From Pseudomonas baetica (lineage in GTDB: Bacteria; Pseudomonadota; Gammaproteobacteria; Pseudomonadales; Pseudomonadaceae): 64,000 nt of DNA. The stretch covers positions 1-64,000 of the forward strand of contig NZ_JAIHLQ010000019.1 of assembly GCF_019733355.1 (NCBI RefSeq). Direction: 5' to 3'. The translations under genes were made by a program, and so were the position numbers. The notes under the pieces were generated by a model, which had not been told where the DNA came from, searched no databases, and saw only the letters and a list, made by a program, of their open reading frames with translations. Position 1 is the stretch's first letter. Each line of letters starts with the position of its first letter. This document shows positions 42,823 to 51,073 of the stretch, piece after piece.

Positions 42823-44874
42823 ATGTCCGAGCCACGCAAGATCCTCGTCACCAGCGCCCTGCCCTACGCCAATGGTTCGATCCACCTTGGCCACATGCTG
42901 GAATATATCCAGACCGATATGTGGGTGCGCTTCCAGAAGCATCGCGGCAATCAATGCATCTATGTCTGCGCCGATGACGCTCATGGTTCGGCGATCATGC
43001 TGCGCGCAGAAAAGGAAGGCATCACTCCGGAACAACTGATCGCCAACGTGCAGGCTGAACACAGCGCCGACTTTGCCGAGTTCCTGGTCGATTTCGACAA
43101 CTTCCACTCCACTCACGCCGAAGAAAACCGTGAGCTGTCGAGCCAGATCTATATCAAGCTGCGTGACGCCGGGCACATTGCCCAACGCTCGATCACCCAG
43201 TATTTCGACCCGGAAAAGAAAATGTTCCTGGCCGACCGCTTCATCAAGGGCACCTGCCCGAAATGCGGCACCGAAGACCAGTACGGCGACAACTGCGAAA
43301 AATGCGGTGCGACCTACGCACCAACTGACCTGAAGGATCCGAAGTCGGCGATCTCTGGCGCCACTCCGGTGCTCAAGGATTCCCAGCACTTCTTCTTCAA
43401 GCTGCCGGACTTCCAGGAAATGCTGCAGGCCTGGACCCGCAGCGGCACCCTGCAAGACGCGGTCGCCAACAAGATTGCCGAGTGGCTGGACGCTGGCCTG
43501 CAGCAGTGGGACATCTCCCGCGATGCGCCGTACTTCGGTTTCGAGATCCCGGGCGAGCCTGGCAAGTATTTCTACGTGTGGCTGGACGCACCAATCGGCT
43601 ACATGGCCAGCTTCAAGAACCTTTGCGAGCGCACGCCTGCGCTTGATTTCGACGCGTTCTGGGGCAAGGACTCCACCGCCGAGCTGTACCACTTCATCGG
43701 CAAGGACATCGTCAACTTCCACGCGCTGTTCTGGCCAGCCATGCTCGAAGGTGCCGGTTTCCGTAAACCGACCGCGATCAACGTCCACGGCTACCTGACC
43801 GTCAACGGCCAGAAGATGTCCAAGTCCCGTGGCACCTTCATCAAGGCGCGTACTTATCTGGATCACCTGTCGCCGGAATACCTGCGCTATTACTACGCGG
43901 CCAAGCTGGGCCGTGGCGTCGATGACCTCGACCTGAACCTCGAAGACTTCGTGCAGAAGGTCAACTCCGACCTCGTCGGCAAAGTGGTCAACATCGCCAG
44001 CCGTTGCGCCGGTTTTATCCACAAGGGCAACGCCGGCCTGCTGGTCGACAACAATGCCGCGCCAGAGCTGACCGAAGCGTTCCTGGCCGCAGCGCCAAGC
44101 ATTGCCGACGCCTATGAAGCCCGCGACTTCGCCCGCGCCATGCGTGAAACCATGGCCCTGGCCGACCGCGCCAACGCGTGGATCGCCGACAAGGCACCGT
44201 GGTCGCTGAACAAGCAGGAAGGCAAGCAGGATGAAGTCCAGGCGATCTGCGCCACCGGCATCAACCTGTTCCGCCAACTGGTGATTTTCCTCAAACCGGT
44301 GCTGCCGCTGCTGGCCGCCGATGCCGAGGCGTTCCTCAACGTTGCCCCGCTGACCTGGAACGACCACACCACCCTGCTGGCCAACCATCAGCTTAATGAA
44401 TTCAAACCGTTGATGACCCGCATCGACCCGGTAAAAGTCCAAGCCATGAGCGATGCCTCGAAAGAAGACCTGACCGCCAGCCAGACTGACACCGGTGCCG
44501 CCGCACCTGCGGGCAACGGCGAACTGGCAAAGGATCCGCTGTCGCCGGAAATCGACTTCGACACCTTTGCCGCCGTCGACCTGCGGGTGGCGCTGATCGT
44601 CAAGGCTGAAGCCGTTGAAGGGGCAGACAAACTGCTGCGCCTGACCCTCGACATCGGTGACGAGCAACGCAACGTGTTCTCCGGGATCAAGAGCGCCTAC
44701 CCGGATCCGTCCAAGCTCGACGGTCGCCTGACCATGATGATCGCCAACCTCAAACCACGGAAAATGAAGTTCGGCATCTCCGAAGGCATGGTGATGGCGG
44801 CCGGCCCCGGCGGTGAAGAAATCTACCTGCTAAGCCCGGACAGCGGCGCCAAGCCAGGTCAGCGCATCAAGTAA
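42823..44874 (+). CDS. metG: Methionyl-tRNA synthetase
   Basis: A 683-aa class I aminoacyl-tRNA synthetase. The HIGH-like motif is HLGHM (21-25), the zinc knuckle CPKC...CEKC is at about 145-162, KMSKS is in QKMSKSRGTF, and an anticodon-binding domain follows. The C-terminal tRNA-binding (EMAP/Arc1p-like) domain ('VDLRVALIVKAEAVEGADKL') begins at about residue 585. Full-length MetG1-type enzyme, with its own terminator; essential for protein synthesis. Confidence 0.98.
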   Translation: MSEPRKILVTSALPYANGSIHLGHMLEYIQTDMWVRFQKHRGNQCIYVCADDAHGSAIMLRAEKEGITPEQLIANVQAEHSADFAEFLVDFDNFHSTHAEENRELSSQIYIKLRDAGHIAQRSITQYFDPEKKMFLADRFIKGTCPKCGTEDQYGDNCEKCGATYAPTDLKDPKSAISGATPVLKDSQHFFFKLPDFQEMLQAWTRSGTLQDAVANKIAEWLDAGLQQWDISRDAPYFGFEIPGEPGKYFYVWLDAPIGYMASFKNLCERTPALDFDAFWGKDSTAELYHFIGKDIVNFHALFWPAMLEGAGFRKPTAINVHGYLTVNGQKMSKSRGTFIKARTYLDHLSPEYLRYYYAAKLGRGVDDLDLNLEDFVQKVNSDLVGKVVNIASRCAGFIHKGNAGLLVDNNAAPELTEAFLAAAPSIADAYEARDFARAMRETMALADRANAWIADKAPWSLNKQEGKQDEVQAICATGINLFRQLVIFLKPVLPLLAADAEAFLNVAPLTWNDHTTLLANHQLNEFKPLMTRIDPVKVQAMSDASKEDLTASQTDTGAAAPAGNGELAKDPLSPEIDFDTFAAVDLRVALIVKAEAVEGADKLLRLTLDIGDEQRNVFSGIKSAYPDPSKLDGRLTMMIANLKPRKMKFGISEGMVMAAGPGGEEIYLLSPDSGAKPGQRIK

Positions 44875-44891
44875 GACGGTGCGGTAAATCG

Positions 44892-44928
44892 ATCCCACAG
44901 GCGTGCCCCGCATGCCTGTGGGATTTTT
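44892..44928 (+). terminator. metG terminator
   Basis: An 11-bp stem ATCCCACAGGC / GCCTGTGGGAT with an 11-base loop is followed by TTTTT, 17 bases after the metG stop. Confidence 0.9.
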
Positions 44929-45005
44929 CATATCTGGCCCCACCATCGTGGCTGCCGGATAATGCCTAACCTTATGAGACATCCGCCCGTTTTACTGGCA
45001 GAACC

Positions 45006-45575
45006 ATGACCGAACTCGTGCTTACGCTTTTCAGTGCTGCGCTGCTCAACAACTTCGTGTCGCACTGGCCGCTGGGCGTCGATCCGCTGTTGGCGGGCAG
45101 TCGACGTCAGGTGCATGCGCTGGGACTGGCGACGTTGTGCATGATGCTGATCGTCGGCGTGATGGGGTACGCCATCTGGCACTGGCTGCTGGTACCACTG
45201 CAACTTGAAGCTCTGCGCTTGTTCGTGTTTCTGCCGTTGAGTGTGTTGCTGATCGCTCCGCTGCTGAAATGGCTGGCGCGCGGGCTGCCCGACTGGCCAT
45301 TCGACAGTTTATGGCCGCTCTTGCTGTGCAATGCCGGCGTACTTGGACTGGCGCTGATCAATGCGCAGAATGATCAGGGGCTGTTGCATGCGGCAGCGCT
45401 GAGCCTCGGCGCAGGCCTGGGCTTCTGGCTGGTATTGAGCCTGTTCAGCGATTTGCGCGAGCGCACCGCTGGCAACGATATTCCCCTGCCCTTTCGCGGC
45501 TTGCCGATCGATCTGATCAGCGCCGGACTGATGGCAGTGATTTTTCTCGGATTCAGTGGACTGATCAAAACATGA
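45006..45575 (+). CDS. rnfA: Divergent RnfA/RsxA membrane subunit
   Basis: A 189-aa membrane protein with six TM segments, of the RnfA/NqrE family (family ends such as NNFV in TM1 and 'PLPFRGLPIDLISAGLMAV' near the C-terminus are clear). In canonical RnfA a Cys in GLCPF of TM1 and one in TNC mid-protein bind an intramembrane [2Fe-2S]. Here the first is Asp26 (GVDP) and the second motif reads LLLCNAG, with Cys108 shifted two residues. First gene of rnfABDGE-nth; its last codons overlap rnfB (ATGA). Function as an ion-pumping or SoxR-reducing subunit is uncertain. Confidence 0.88.
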   Translation: MTELVLTLFSAALLNNFVSHWPLGVDPLLAGSRRQVHALGLATLCMMLIVGVMGYAIWHWLLVPLQLEALRLFVFLPLSVLLIAPLLKWLARGLPDWPFDSLWPLLLCNAGVLGLALINAQNDQGLLHAAALSLGAGLGFWLVLSLFSDLRERTAGNDIPLPFRGLPIDLISAGLMAVIFLGFSGLIKT

Positions 45576-46780
45576 GTCTGATTCAACGCATCGATGCCCT
45601 GCTGCCTCAGACCCAATGTGGCAAATGTGGCCATCCCGGATGCAAGCCCTACGCTGAAGGTATCGCCAATGGCGAGCCGATCAACAAGTGCCCGCCGGGG
45701 GGTGACGAAACCATCGCGGCGCTGGCCGGATTGTTGAAAGTACCCGTGCTGGAGCTGGATATCAGTCGAGGTTCGGCGCCGCCACAAGTGGCCTACATTC
45801 GCGAGGCCGAATGCATCGGCTGTACCAAGTGCATTCAGGCCTGTCCGATCGATGCCATCGTCGGTGCAGCGAAACTGATGCACACCGTGTTAATCGATGA
45901 GTGCACCGGTTGCGACCTCTGTGTGGCGCCGTGCCCGGTAGATTGCATCGAGATGCATCCGCTGCCGCCGACTACGTTGCCAGTGGTGGGCGGTCTGGCG
46001 TTCAGTCTCGTGGAACAGCGCGAGCGCGCGGCCAAACGCGATCACGCGCGCCAGCGTTTCGAGCGACGCAATGCCCGCCTCGAACGCGAAGAGCAGCAGA
46101 AACAGGCCGAGCGCGAGGCGCGAGCCAAAAAGGCCGCGCAACCTGAAATCACCACACTCGACCCGGTGCAGGCTGCGCTGGAACGTGTCCGCGCACAGAA
46201 AGTGGCCACCGCCGATGCCGCGTTGAAGAAAGCCAAGATCGATGTCGCGATGAGCCGGGCGCAATTGCACAAGTCGCTGAAAGCCTTCGGCCATCCGCCG
46301 ACGTTCGAGCAGCAGGCGCAATTGATTGTATTGCAGCAACAATTCGAAGCGGCTGAGCAGGCGCTGGCATCACTCGAAAGCACTGCTCCTAGCGCTCCGC
46401 CAGCACCTGCCCCGGCAAAAGACGCTGACCTGAAACGGGCGAAAATCCAGTTAGCCATGCGCCGCGCCGAACTGAAAAAAGCACAAACCGCCGAGGCTTC
46501 AACGAAGCAAATCGCGACGCTGGAACAGGCGCTGCGTGACGCCGAGCAAGCCCTGCATGCCGCCGAAGCCTGCAGTGATCAGCCTGTGCCTGATCTAGTG
46601 CGCGTGGAAAAACGTCCGATCGACAGCCAGCTTCGGAAGTTGAAAACCGAATTGGCCTACGCTCGCGCCGACCTCAACAAACTGGAACGCCACACCGACA
46701 CCCCAACCAAAACACTCGACAAGGCCCGCGCTCGCCTGCAAGAAGCCGAGCGTCAGGTGCAAGACCATGTCGCCCCTTGA
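45572..46780 (+). CDS. rnfB: Rnf subunit B-like ferredoxin with long coiled-coil tail, no TM anchor
   Basis: A 402-aa protein. Residues 1-45 hold the 4Fe-4S motif C16-G-K-C19...C24...C40, preceded directly by 'MSLIQRIDALLPQTQ'. The usual RnfB N-terminal TM helix is missing. Two classical [4Fe-4S] ferredoxin motifs follow (CIGCTKCIQACP and CTGCDLCVAPCP, about 85-135). From about residue 155 to the end is a charged Ala/Glu/Lys/Arg coiled coil, resembling the C-terminal tail normally on RnfC. No rnfC follows: the next gene is rnfD, overlapping by 14 bases. The start is ATGA-coupled to rnfA. Confidence 0.85.
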   Translation: MSLIQRIDALLPQTQCGKCGHPGCKPYAEGIANGEPINKCPPGGDETIAALAGLLKVPVLELDISRGSAPPQVAYIREAECIGCTKCIQACPIDAIVGAAKLMHTVLIDECTGCDLCVAPCPVDCIEMHPLPPTTLPVVGGLAFSLVEQRERAAKRDHARQRFERRNARLEREEQQKQAEREARAKKAAQPEITTLDPVQAALERVRAQKVATADAALKKAKIDVAMSRAQLHKSLKAFGHPPTFEQQAQLIVLQQQFEAAEQALASLESTAPSAPPAPAPAKDADLKRAKIQLAMRRAELKKAQTAEASTKQIATLEQALRDAEQALHAAEACSDQPVPDLVRVEKRPIDSQLRKLKTELAYARADLNKLERHTDTPTKTLDKARARLQEAERQVQDHVAP

Positions 46781-47750
46781 GACGCCGGACGATCGCCTGC
46801 AACAGGCGATGAAACAGGTGCTGCTCGCGACGCTGCCTGGGTTGCTGGCATTGTTCTGGTTCTACGGTTGGGGCGTGCTGATCAATCTGATCCTGGCGAT
46901 TACCACCGCATTGGTCGTCGAAGCGGCGGTCACACGCTTACGTCATCAACCAATTCAGTCAACCCTGATCGATGGCAGCGCGGTGGTCAGCGCGACACTG
47001 CTAGCGGCCGCCATGCCCCCTTACTGTCCGTGGTGGCTGACGGTCACAGCGATTGCTTCTGGCCTGCTCTTCGGCAAGCACTTGTACGGTGGCGTCGGAA
47101 AAAACCCGTTCAATCCGGCGATGCTCGGATTTGTCTTGGCCATCGTGTTGTTCCCACAGCCAATGACTCATTGGCCGGCCCATGGCATGGATGTTCTGTC
47201 CGCCCTGCAACAGGTATTCAACATGGGCTCGGCGCCGGATGCCTGGGTTCAGGCTACGGCGCTGGACAGCTTGCGCATCAACAAAAGCCTGACTATCGAT
47301 GAACTGTTCGCCGCCAATCCGGCGTTCGGTGGTTTCGGCGGGCGTGGCGTGGAATGGGTCAACCTGGCGTTTCTCGCCGGCGGACTGTTCCTGCTGCAAC
47401 GCCGAGTGATTGGCTGGCAGGCACCCGTCGGCATGCTCGCCACTCTGTTTGTCGTCAGCCTGTTGTGCTGGAACGGCTCAGGCTCTAATTCCCACGGATC
47501 GCCGTTATTTCATCTACTGAGCGGCGCGACCATGCTCGGTGCATTTTTCATCATTACCGAGCCGGTGTCCGGGGCTAAAAACCCGTTCGCCCGCCTGCTG
47601 TTTGGCGTCGGCGTCGGCCTGCTGACTTATCTGATTCGCACATGGGGCGGTTACCCCGACGGTGTGGCGTTTGCCGTGTTGCTGATGAATCTGTGCGTGC
47701 CCGCACTGGAACGCTTCGCCGCCGCCCGCCAGACACAGGTGAGCCCATGA
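46767..47750 (+). CDS. rnfD: Rnf subunit D-like membrane protein
   Basis: A 327-aa membrane protein of the RnfD/NqrB family with about nine TM helices. The covalent-FMN motif SGATMLGAFFIITEP is intact (Thr in SGAT). 'GKHLYGGVGKNPFNPAMLG' and 'HLLSGAT' segments match the family. It is slightly shorter than E. coli RsxD (352 aa), lacking part of the N-terminus. It overlaps the end of rnfB and, by ATGA, rnfG. Confidence 0.9.
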   Translation: MSPLETPDDRLQQAMKQVLLATLPGLLALFWFYGWGVLINLILAITTALVVEAAVTRLRHQPIQSTLIDGSAVVSATLLAAAMPPYCPWWLTVTAIASGLLFGKHLYGGVGKNPFNPAMLGFVLAIVLFPQPMTHWPAHGMDVLSALQQVFNMGSAPDAWVQATALDSLRINKSLTIDELFAANPAFGGFGGRGVEWVNLAFLAGGLFLLQRRVIGWQAPVGMLATLFVVSLLCWNGSGSNSHGSPLFHLLSGATMLGAFFIITEPVSGAKNPFARLLFGVGVGLLTYLIRTWGGYPDGVAFAVLLMNLCVPALERFAAARQTQVSP

Positions 47751-48352
47751 ACCGAACGATCAGCAGCATCACGCTGTTGTTGTTGGCCTTCATCGGTATC
47801 GGCGCGACGTATCTCGTGCAGCGCAGCAATGCGCCCCAGATCGCCGCCGAGCAGCGCCTGATCGATAACCGCAAATTACTGGATGTAATCCCGGCCGAGT
47901 CTTACGACAATCAACCGCTGGAACAACCACTGGCCTTGACCGACATTGCCTTAAGCCACAGCACGCTGGCGGGCGGCTATCGCGCGACCAAAGGCGGGCA
48001 ACCGGTAGCGGTGCTGCTGCGTAGTTTGACCGAGGGATATGCCGGTGTCATCGAACTGCTGATCGCCATTGATGCCAATGGAAAATTGCTCGGAGTGAAA
48101 ACTTTGAAGCAAACCGAAACCCCAGCGCTGGGTGGCGTCATTGGTGACTGGCCAAATGCCTGGCTGCAAGCGTTCGCCGGCAAATCGAACCATGAGCCGA
48201 CGATCGCAGGCTGGGCGTTGAAAAAGGATCACGGGCAATTTGATCAAATGGCCGGGGCGACCATCACCTCCCGCGCAGCGATCAACGCGATCCATGATGC
48301 GCTGCGTTACTTCGATGAGCATCGGGTGGCGTTGCTGGGGAGTGGAGCATGA
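47747..48352 (+). CDS. rnfG: Rnf subunit G-like flavoprotein
   Basis: A 201-aa protein with one N-terminal TM helix (residues 5-24) and a periplasmic FMN-binding domain. The covalent-FMN site is GATITSRA (Thr attached via phosphoester in the family), preceded by 'FDQMAG'. 'GGVIGDWPNAWLQAFAGK' is also typical. ATGA overlaps at both ends. Because RnfD and RnfG keep their flavin sites, a flavin-based electron path is probably retained even though other subunits are degenerate. Confidence 0.9.
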   Translation: MNRTISSITLLLLAFIGIGATYLVQRSNAPQIAAEQRLIDNRKLLDVIPAESYDNQPLEQPLALTDIALSHSTLAGGYRATKGGQPVAVLLRSLTEGYAGVIELLIAIDANGKLLGVKTLKQTETPALGGVIGDWPNAWLQAFAGKSNHEPTIAGWALKKDHGQFDQMAGATITSRAAINAIHDALRYFDEHRVALLGSGA

Positions 48353-48918
48353 AGCTGTCGAACGCTTTGATGCTGGTGCTGCTGCTTGGCGCCACGCAAA
48401 CGCTGGCCGCCGCGCTGGGCACGCTACTGATGCTTGTCACTGTCGTGGGCGTTTATGGTGTGTGCATGCTGCTGGTGCGCTCGCGACTGACAGGGACTAG
48501 TGCATTGCTGGCCAGTTTGCTGCTCGCCGCTTCGCTGACCAGTTGTGCCGACATTCTTGCGCAGCGCTGGTTGCTGCCATGGCATCAGGCGTTCGGTTTC
48601 TATACGGGCCTGATCGCCTTGCAGTGTGTGGTGCTGGAGCACAATGGCTTCTTCCAGCAACCGCCGGCCAAGCGCTTCAAGCTAGCGGGCCTGTTTGGCG
48701 GGCTCATGCTGGTACTCGCCGCACTGCGTGAACTCATCGGTTACGGCAGTCTCGGTCGCGGGCTATCCGAACACTGGCAAGGTCTTGTTTTGCTCAACGA
48801 TGGCCTGCATCTGCCAACCATGGTTCCCGGCGCCTTCATCGTGCTGGGGCTGCTGCTCGCGGCCTGTCAGGCGTGGACTCGCTCGAACTCTATTTCCAAG
48901 GAATCGCATCGCCCATGA
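48349..48918 (+). CDS. rnfE: Divergent RnfE/RsxE membrane subunit
   Basis: A 189-aa membrane protein of the RnfE/NqrD family, with a shortened N-terminus compared with E. coli RsxE (231 aa). The TM1 cysteine of the usual GLCP motif is absent: alignment on 'TQTLAAALG' puts Val10 there. The second ligand Cys93 (ALQCVVLE) remains. 'ALRELIGYGSLG' and 'MVPGAFIVLGLLLA' confirm the family. It overlaps rnfG (ATGA) and nth (ATGA). Confidence 0.87.
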   Translation: MKLSNALMLVLLLGATQTLAAALGTLLMLVTVVGVYGVCMLLVRSRLTGTSALLASLLLAASLTSCADILAQRWLLPWHQAFGFYTGLIALQCVVLEHNGFFQQPPAKRFKLAGLFGGLMLVLAALRELIGYGSLGRGLSEHWQGLVLLNDGLHLPTMVPGAFIVLGLLLAACQAWTRSNSISKESHRP

Positions 48919-49553
48919 ACGCCGCAAAACGTCATGAGATTTTTCGCAGACTGCATGAAGACAATCCCGAGCCGAAGACTGAACTGGCCTACTCCTCGCC
49001 CTTCGAACTGCTGATTGCAGTGATTCTCTCGGCGCAGTCCACCGACGTTGGCGTCAACAAGGCCACGGCAAAACTGTTCCCGGTGGCCAATACGCCAGCA
49101 GCGATCCATGCCTTGGGCGTCGAAGGATTGTCCGAATACATCAAGACGATCGGCCTCTACAACAGCAAGGCGAAAAACGTCATCGAGACCTGCCGTCTGC
49201 TGGTCGAACGCCACGACAGTGAAGTACCAAAGACGCGCGAAGCGCTGGAAGCCTTGCCCGGCGTTGGCCGCAAGACCGCCAACGTCGTACTCAATACCGC
49301 GTTTCGCCAGTTGACCATGGCGGTCGACACGCACATTTTCCGCGTCAGCAATCGCACAGGCATTGCGCCGGGCAAGAATGTCGTCGAGGTGGAAAAGAAG
49401 CTGATGAAGTTTGTGCCAAAGGAATTCCTGCTCGACTCCCACCATTGGCTGATTCTTCTTGGCCGCTATGTGTGTCTGGCGCGCAAGCCACGCTGTGGTA
49501 GCTGTCGGATTGAGGACTTGTGCGAGTACAAGGCCAAAACATCGGACGATTGA
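48915..49553 (+). CDS. nth: Endonuclease III (DNA glycosylase/AP lyase)
   Basis: A 212-aa enzyme removing oxidised pyrimidines and cleaving AP sites. Helix-hairpin-helix LPGVGRKTANVVL holds catalytic Lys120; Asp138 lies in AVDTHIFR. The C-terminal [4Fe-4S] cluster Cys187, 194, 197 and 203 have canonical spacing. Last gene of the rnf transcript, ATGA-coupled to rnfE; nth after rnf is conserved in gammaproteobacteria. A 14-residue upstream extension was rejected. Confidence 0.97.
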   Translation: MNAAKRHEIFRRLHEDNPEPKTELAYSSPFELLIAVILSAQSTDVGVNKATAKLFPVANTPAAIHALGVEGLSEYIKTIGLYNSKAKNVIETCRLLVERHDSEVPKTREALEALPGVGRKTANVVLNTAFRQLTMAVDTHIFRVSNRTGIAPGKNVVEVEKKLMKFVPKEFLLDSHHWLILLGRYVCLARKPRCGSCRIEDLCEYKAKTSDD

Positions 49554-49659
49554 GCGGCTATTAGCTTTATTGATTGGTCGATTGAAAAAATCTTTTTTAC
49601 CCGTCGCTGCATTACCGATATAAGGAGCGCCAAAGGCAGTCTTAGCCGGAGTTAACCTT

Positions 49660-49839
49660 ATGAGTAGCGACAAAGAACAACTGGACATAGAAGACGACGT
49701 TGACACCGCAGACGCTGAACCAGAGGAACCGGTCGTGGAAGTCGCCAAAACCAATCTGAGCAAGCGCCGCACGATCGACAACCTGCTGGAGGAGCGCCGA
49801 CTGCAAAAGCAATTGGCCGATTACGATTTTGATCTCTGA
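49660..49839 (+). CDS. PA3496-family small acidic protein
   Basis: A 59-aa protein starting MSSDKEQLDIEDDVDTADAE. It has an acidic first half and a basic helical second half (KRRTIDNLLEERRLQKQLAD), ending YDFDL. It follows nth, as PA3496 follows nth in P. aeruginosa (recalled), a family described as putative envelope integrity protein. No signal peptide or TM. The bipartite charge suggests a protein-protein or membrane-surface adaptor. A terminator follows directly. Confidence 0.8.
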   Translation: MSSDKEQLDIEDDVDTADAEPEEPVVEVAKTNLSKRRTIDNLLEERRLQKQLADYDFDL

Positions 49840-49845
49840 CACTTG

Positions 49846-49870
49846 AAAGCCTCCCGAACCGGAGGCTTTT
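49846..49870 (+). terminator. Terminator after the PA3496-family gene
   Basis: A 9-bp stem AAAGCCTCC / GGAGGCTTT with loop CGAACC lies 7 bases after the stop, followed by TTTT. Confidence 0.85.
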
Positions 49871-49929
49871 CACTTTCTATAACTAGCTGAATTCGATCGG
49901 CCCATGACCCCATCAGCTTACTGAGGCAT

Positions 49930-50556
49930 TCAGACAAGCCCATTACGTTGCGCCAACTCGATCAGATCAACCAGCGAGCGCGCATTGAGTTTCAGCAGCA
50001 AGCGAGTCTTGTAGGTGCTCACTGTCTTGTTGCTCAAAAACATGCCATCGGCGATTTCCTTGTTGGTCTTGCCCCGCGCCAACTGTTGCAAAACCATCAT
50101 TTCCCGCCCGGAAAGGCGATCCACCATGTCGGCTTCGCTGGCATTGCCCAGACTGGTCCGCACTGTATGCAACGCCTGATTGGGAAAATAGCTGTAGCCG
50201 GACAAAACAGCTTTGATCGCGCTGAGCAACTCGGTCAGATCCTGCTGTTTACATACATAACCCGCCGCCCCCGATTGCATGCAACGCATTGAAAAATGCC
50301 CGGGCGCCTGAGAAGTCAGTACCAAAACTTTTATGGGCATCGCGACCGAAGTCAGGCGCGCAATAACTTCCAGACCATCAAGCTTCGGTATTCCAATATC
50401 CAGAATAACAATATCGGGCATTTGTTCACGAGCAAGTTGTAATGCATCTACACCGTTATCAGTTTCTGCAATGACTTCGTAGCCATGACGTTCCATCAGC
50501 ATACGTACCGCAAGACGAATGACGGGGTGGTCATCCACGATCAGCACTTTATTCAT
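49930..50556 (-). CDS. LuxR-family (NarL/FixJ-type) response regulator
   Basis: A 208-aa response regulator. The receiver domain has the acidic pair in IVDDHP, phospho-acceptor D53 (IVILDIGIP) and Lys in 'GAAGYVCKQQD'. The C-terminal LuxR HTH is 'LSGREMMVLQQLARGKTNKEI' in two parts, then 'MFLSNKTVSTYKTRLLLKL'. BvgA/GacA/RcsB-like. No sensor kinase gene is nearby, so it is an orphan here. It lies between the rnf/nth block and an AT-rich stretch. The ribosome-binding site is weak. Confidence 0.9.
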   Translation of the reverse strand: MNKVLIVDDHPVIRLAVRMLMERHGYEVIAETDNGVDALQLAREQMPDIVILDIGIPKLDGLEVIARLTSVAMPIKVLVLTSQAPGHFSMRCMQSGAAGYVCKQQDLTELLSAIKAVLSGYSYFPNQALHTVRTSLGNASEADMVDRLSGREMMVLQQLARGKTNKEIADGMFLSNKTVSTYKTRLLLKLNARSLVDLIELAQRNGLV

Positions 50557-51073
50557 GGGCAAGTCCAGTTTCGCTGTTCGAATTTTTAGAACACGCACAA
50601 TAGCCCAGTCACTTGCCTTATGGCATGCCAGCGCTCTCACGCACTTGCATCGAGAGACATACCCTACGAGCATTGAGGATTAATCCTACAAAAACCTCAC
50701 TCTTCTCTAAATATCCGACAAAGCACCTCGCTCACTTCCCTGCAACATTGCTGCTTTTTACCTGTAACCGCTTGCGACCGACTTCAGCGCAAAGCCGTCT
50801 CACAGCCGGGCATCACTGCATCCAACCTGCGGGATCGGAGTCGAATACCAGTGCCACAACACGAATACATTGCAAATCAGAAACATCATGCAATGACGGC
50901 AATCTCCTACAACCTCAATATACAAACGACCGAATTATAAACACTTGAAACAAGATATTTATACTTAAGCAAACACTTTTGCTATAAATATAAACATCAA
51001 CAGCACACTTACCCAACAAACAACAAAACACAAACCACCCATAACAAAACCATTCAAACAAAAGAGAACTTAA
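50557..51073. other. AT-rich intergenic region (517 bases)
   Basis: A long gap between divergent genes. Base composition becomes strongly A/T-rich from about 50850 to 51070, unlike the rest of the window. No frame longer than a few dozen codons with coding character, no tRNA and no repeat was recognised. It probably holds promoters of the flanking genes and may be part of acquired DNA. Confidence 0.6.

Noticed and set aside
42664..44667. 667-codon open frame opposite metG
   Set aside because: Antisense shadow of a strongly codon-biased gene; no recognisable domain.
46770..47750. RnfC hidden by frameshift between rnfB and rnfD
   Set aside because: The whole interval is occupied by rnfB and rnfD reading frames; translations in other frames lack any RnfC Fe-S or NADH/FMN motif.
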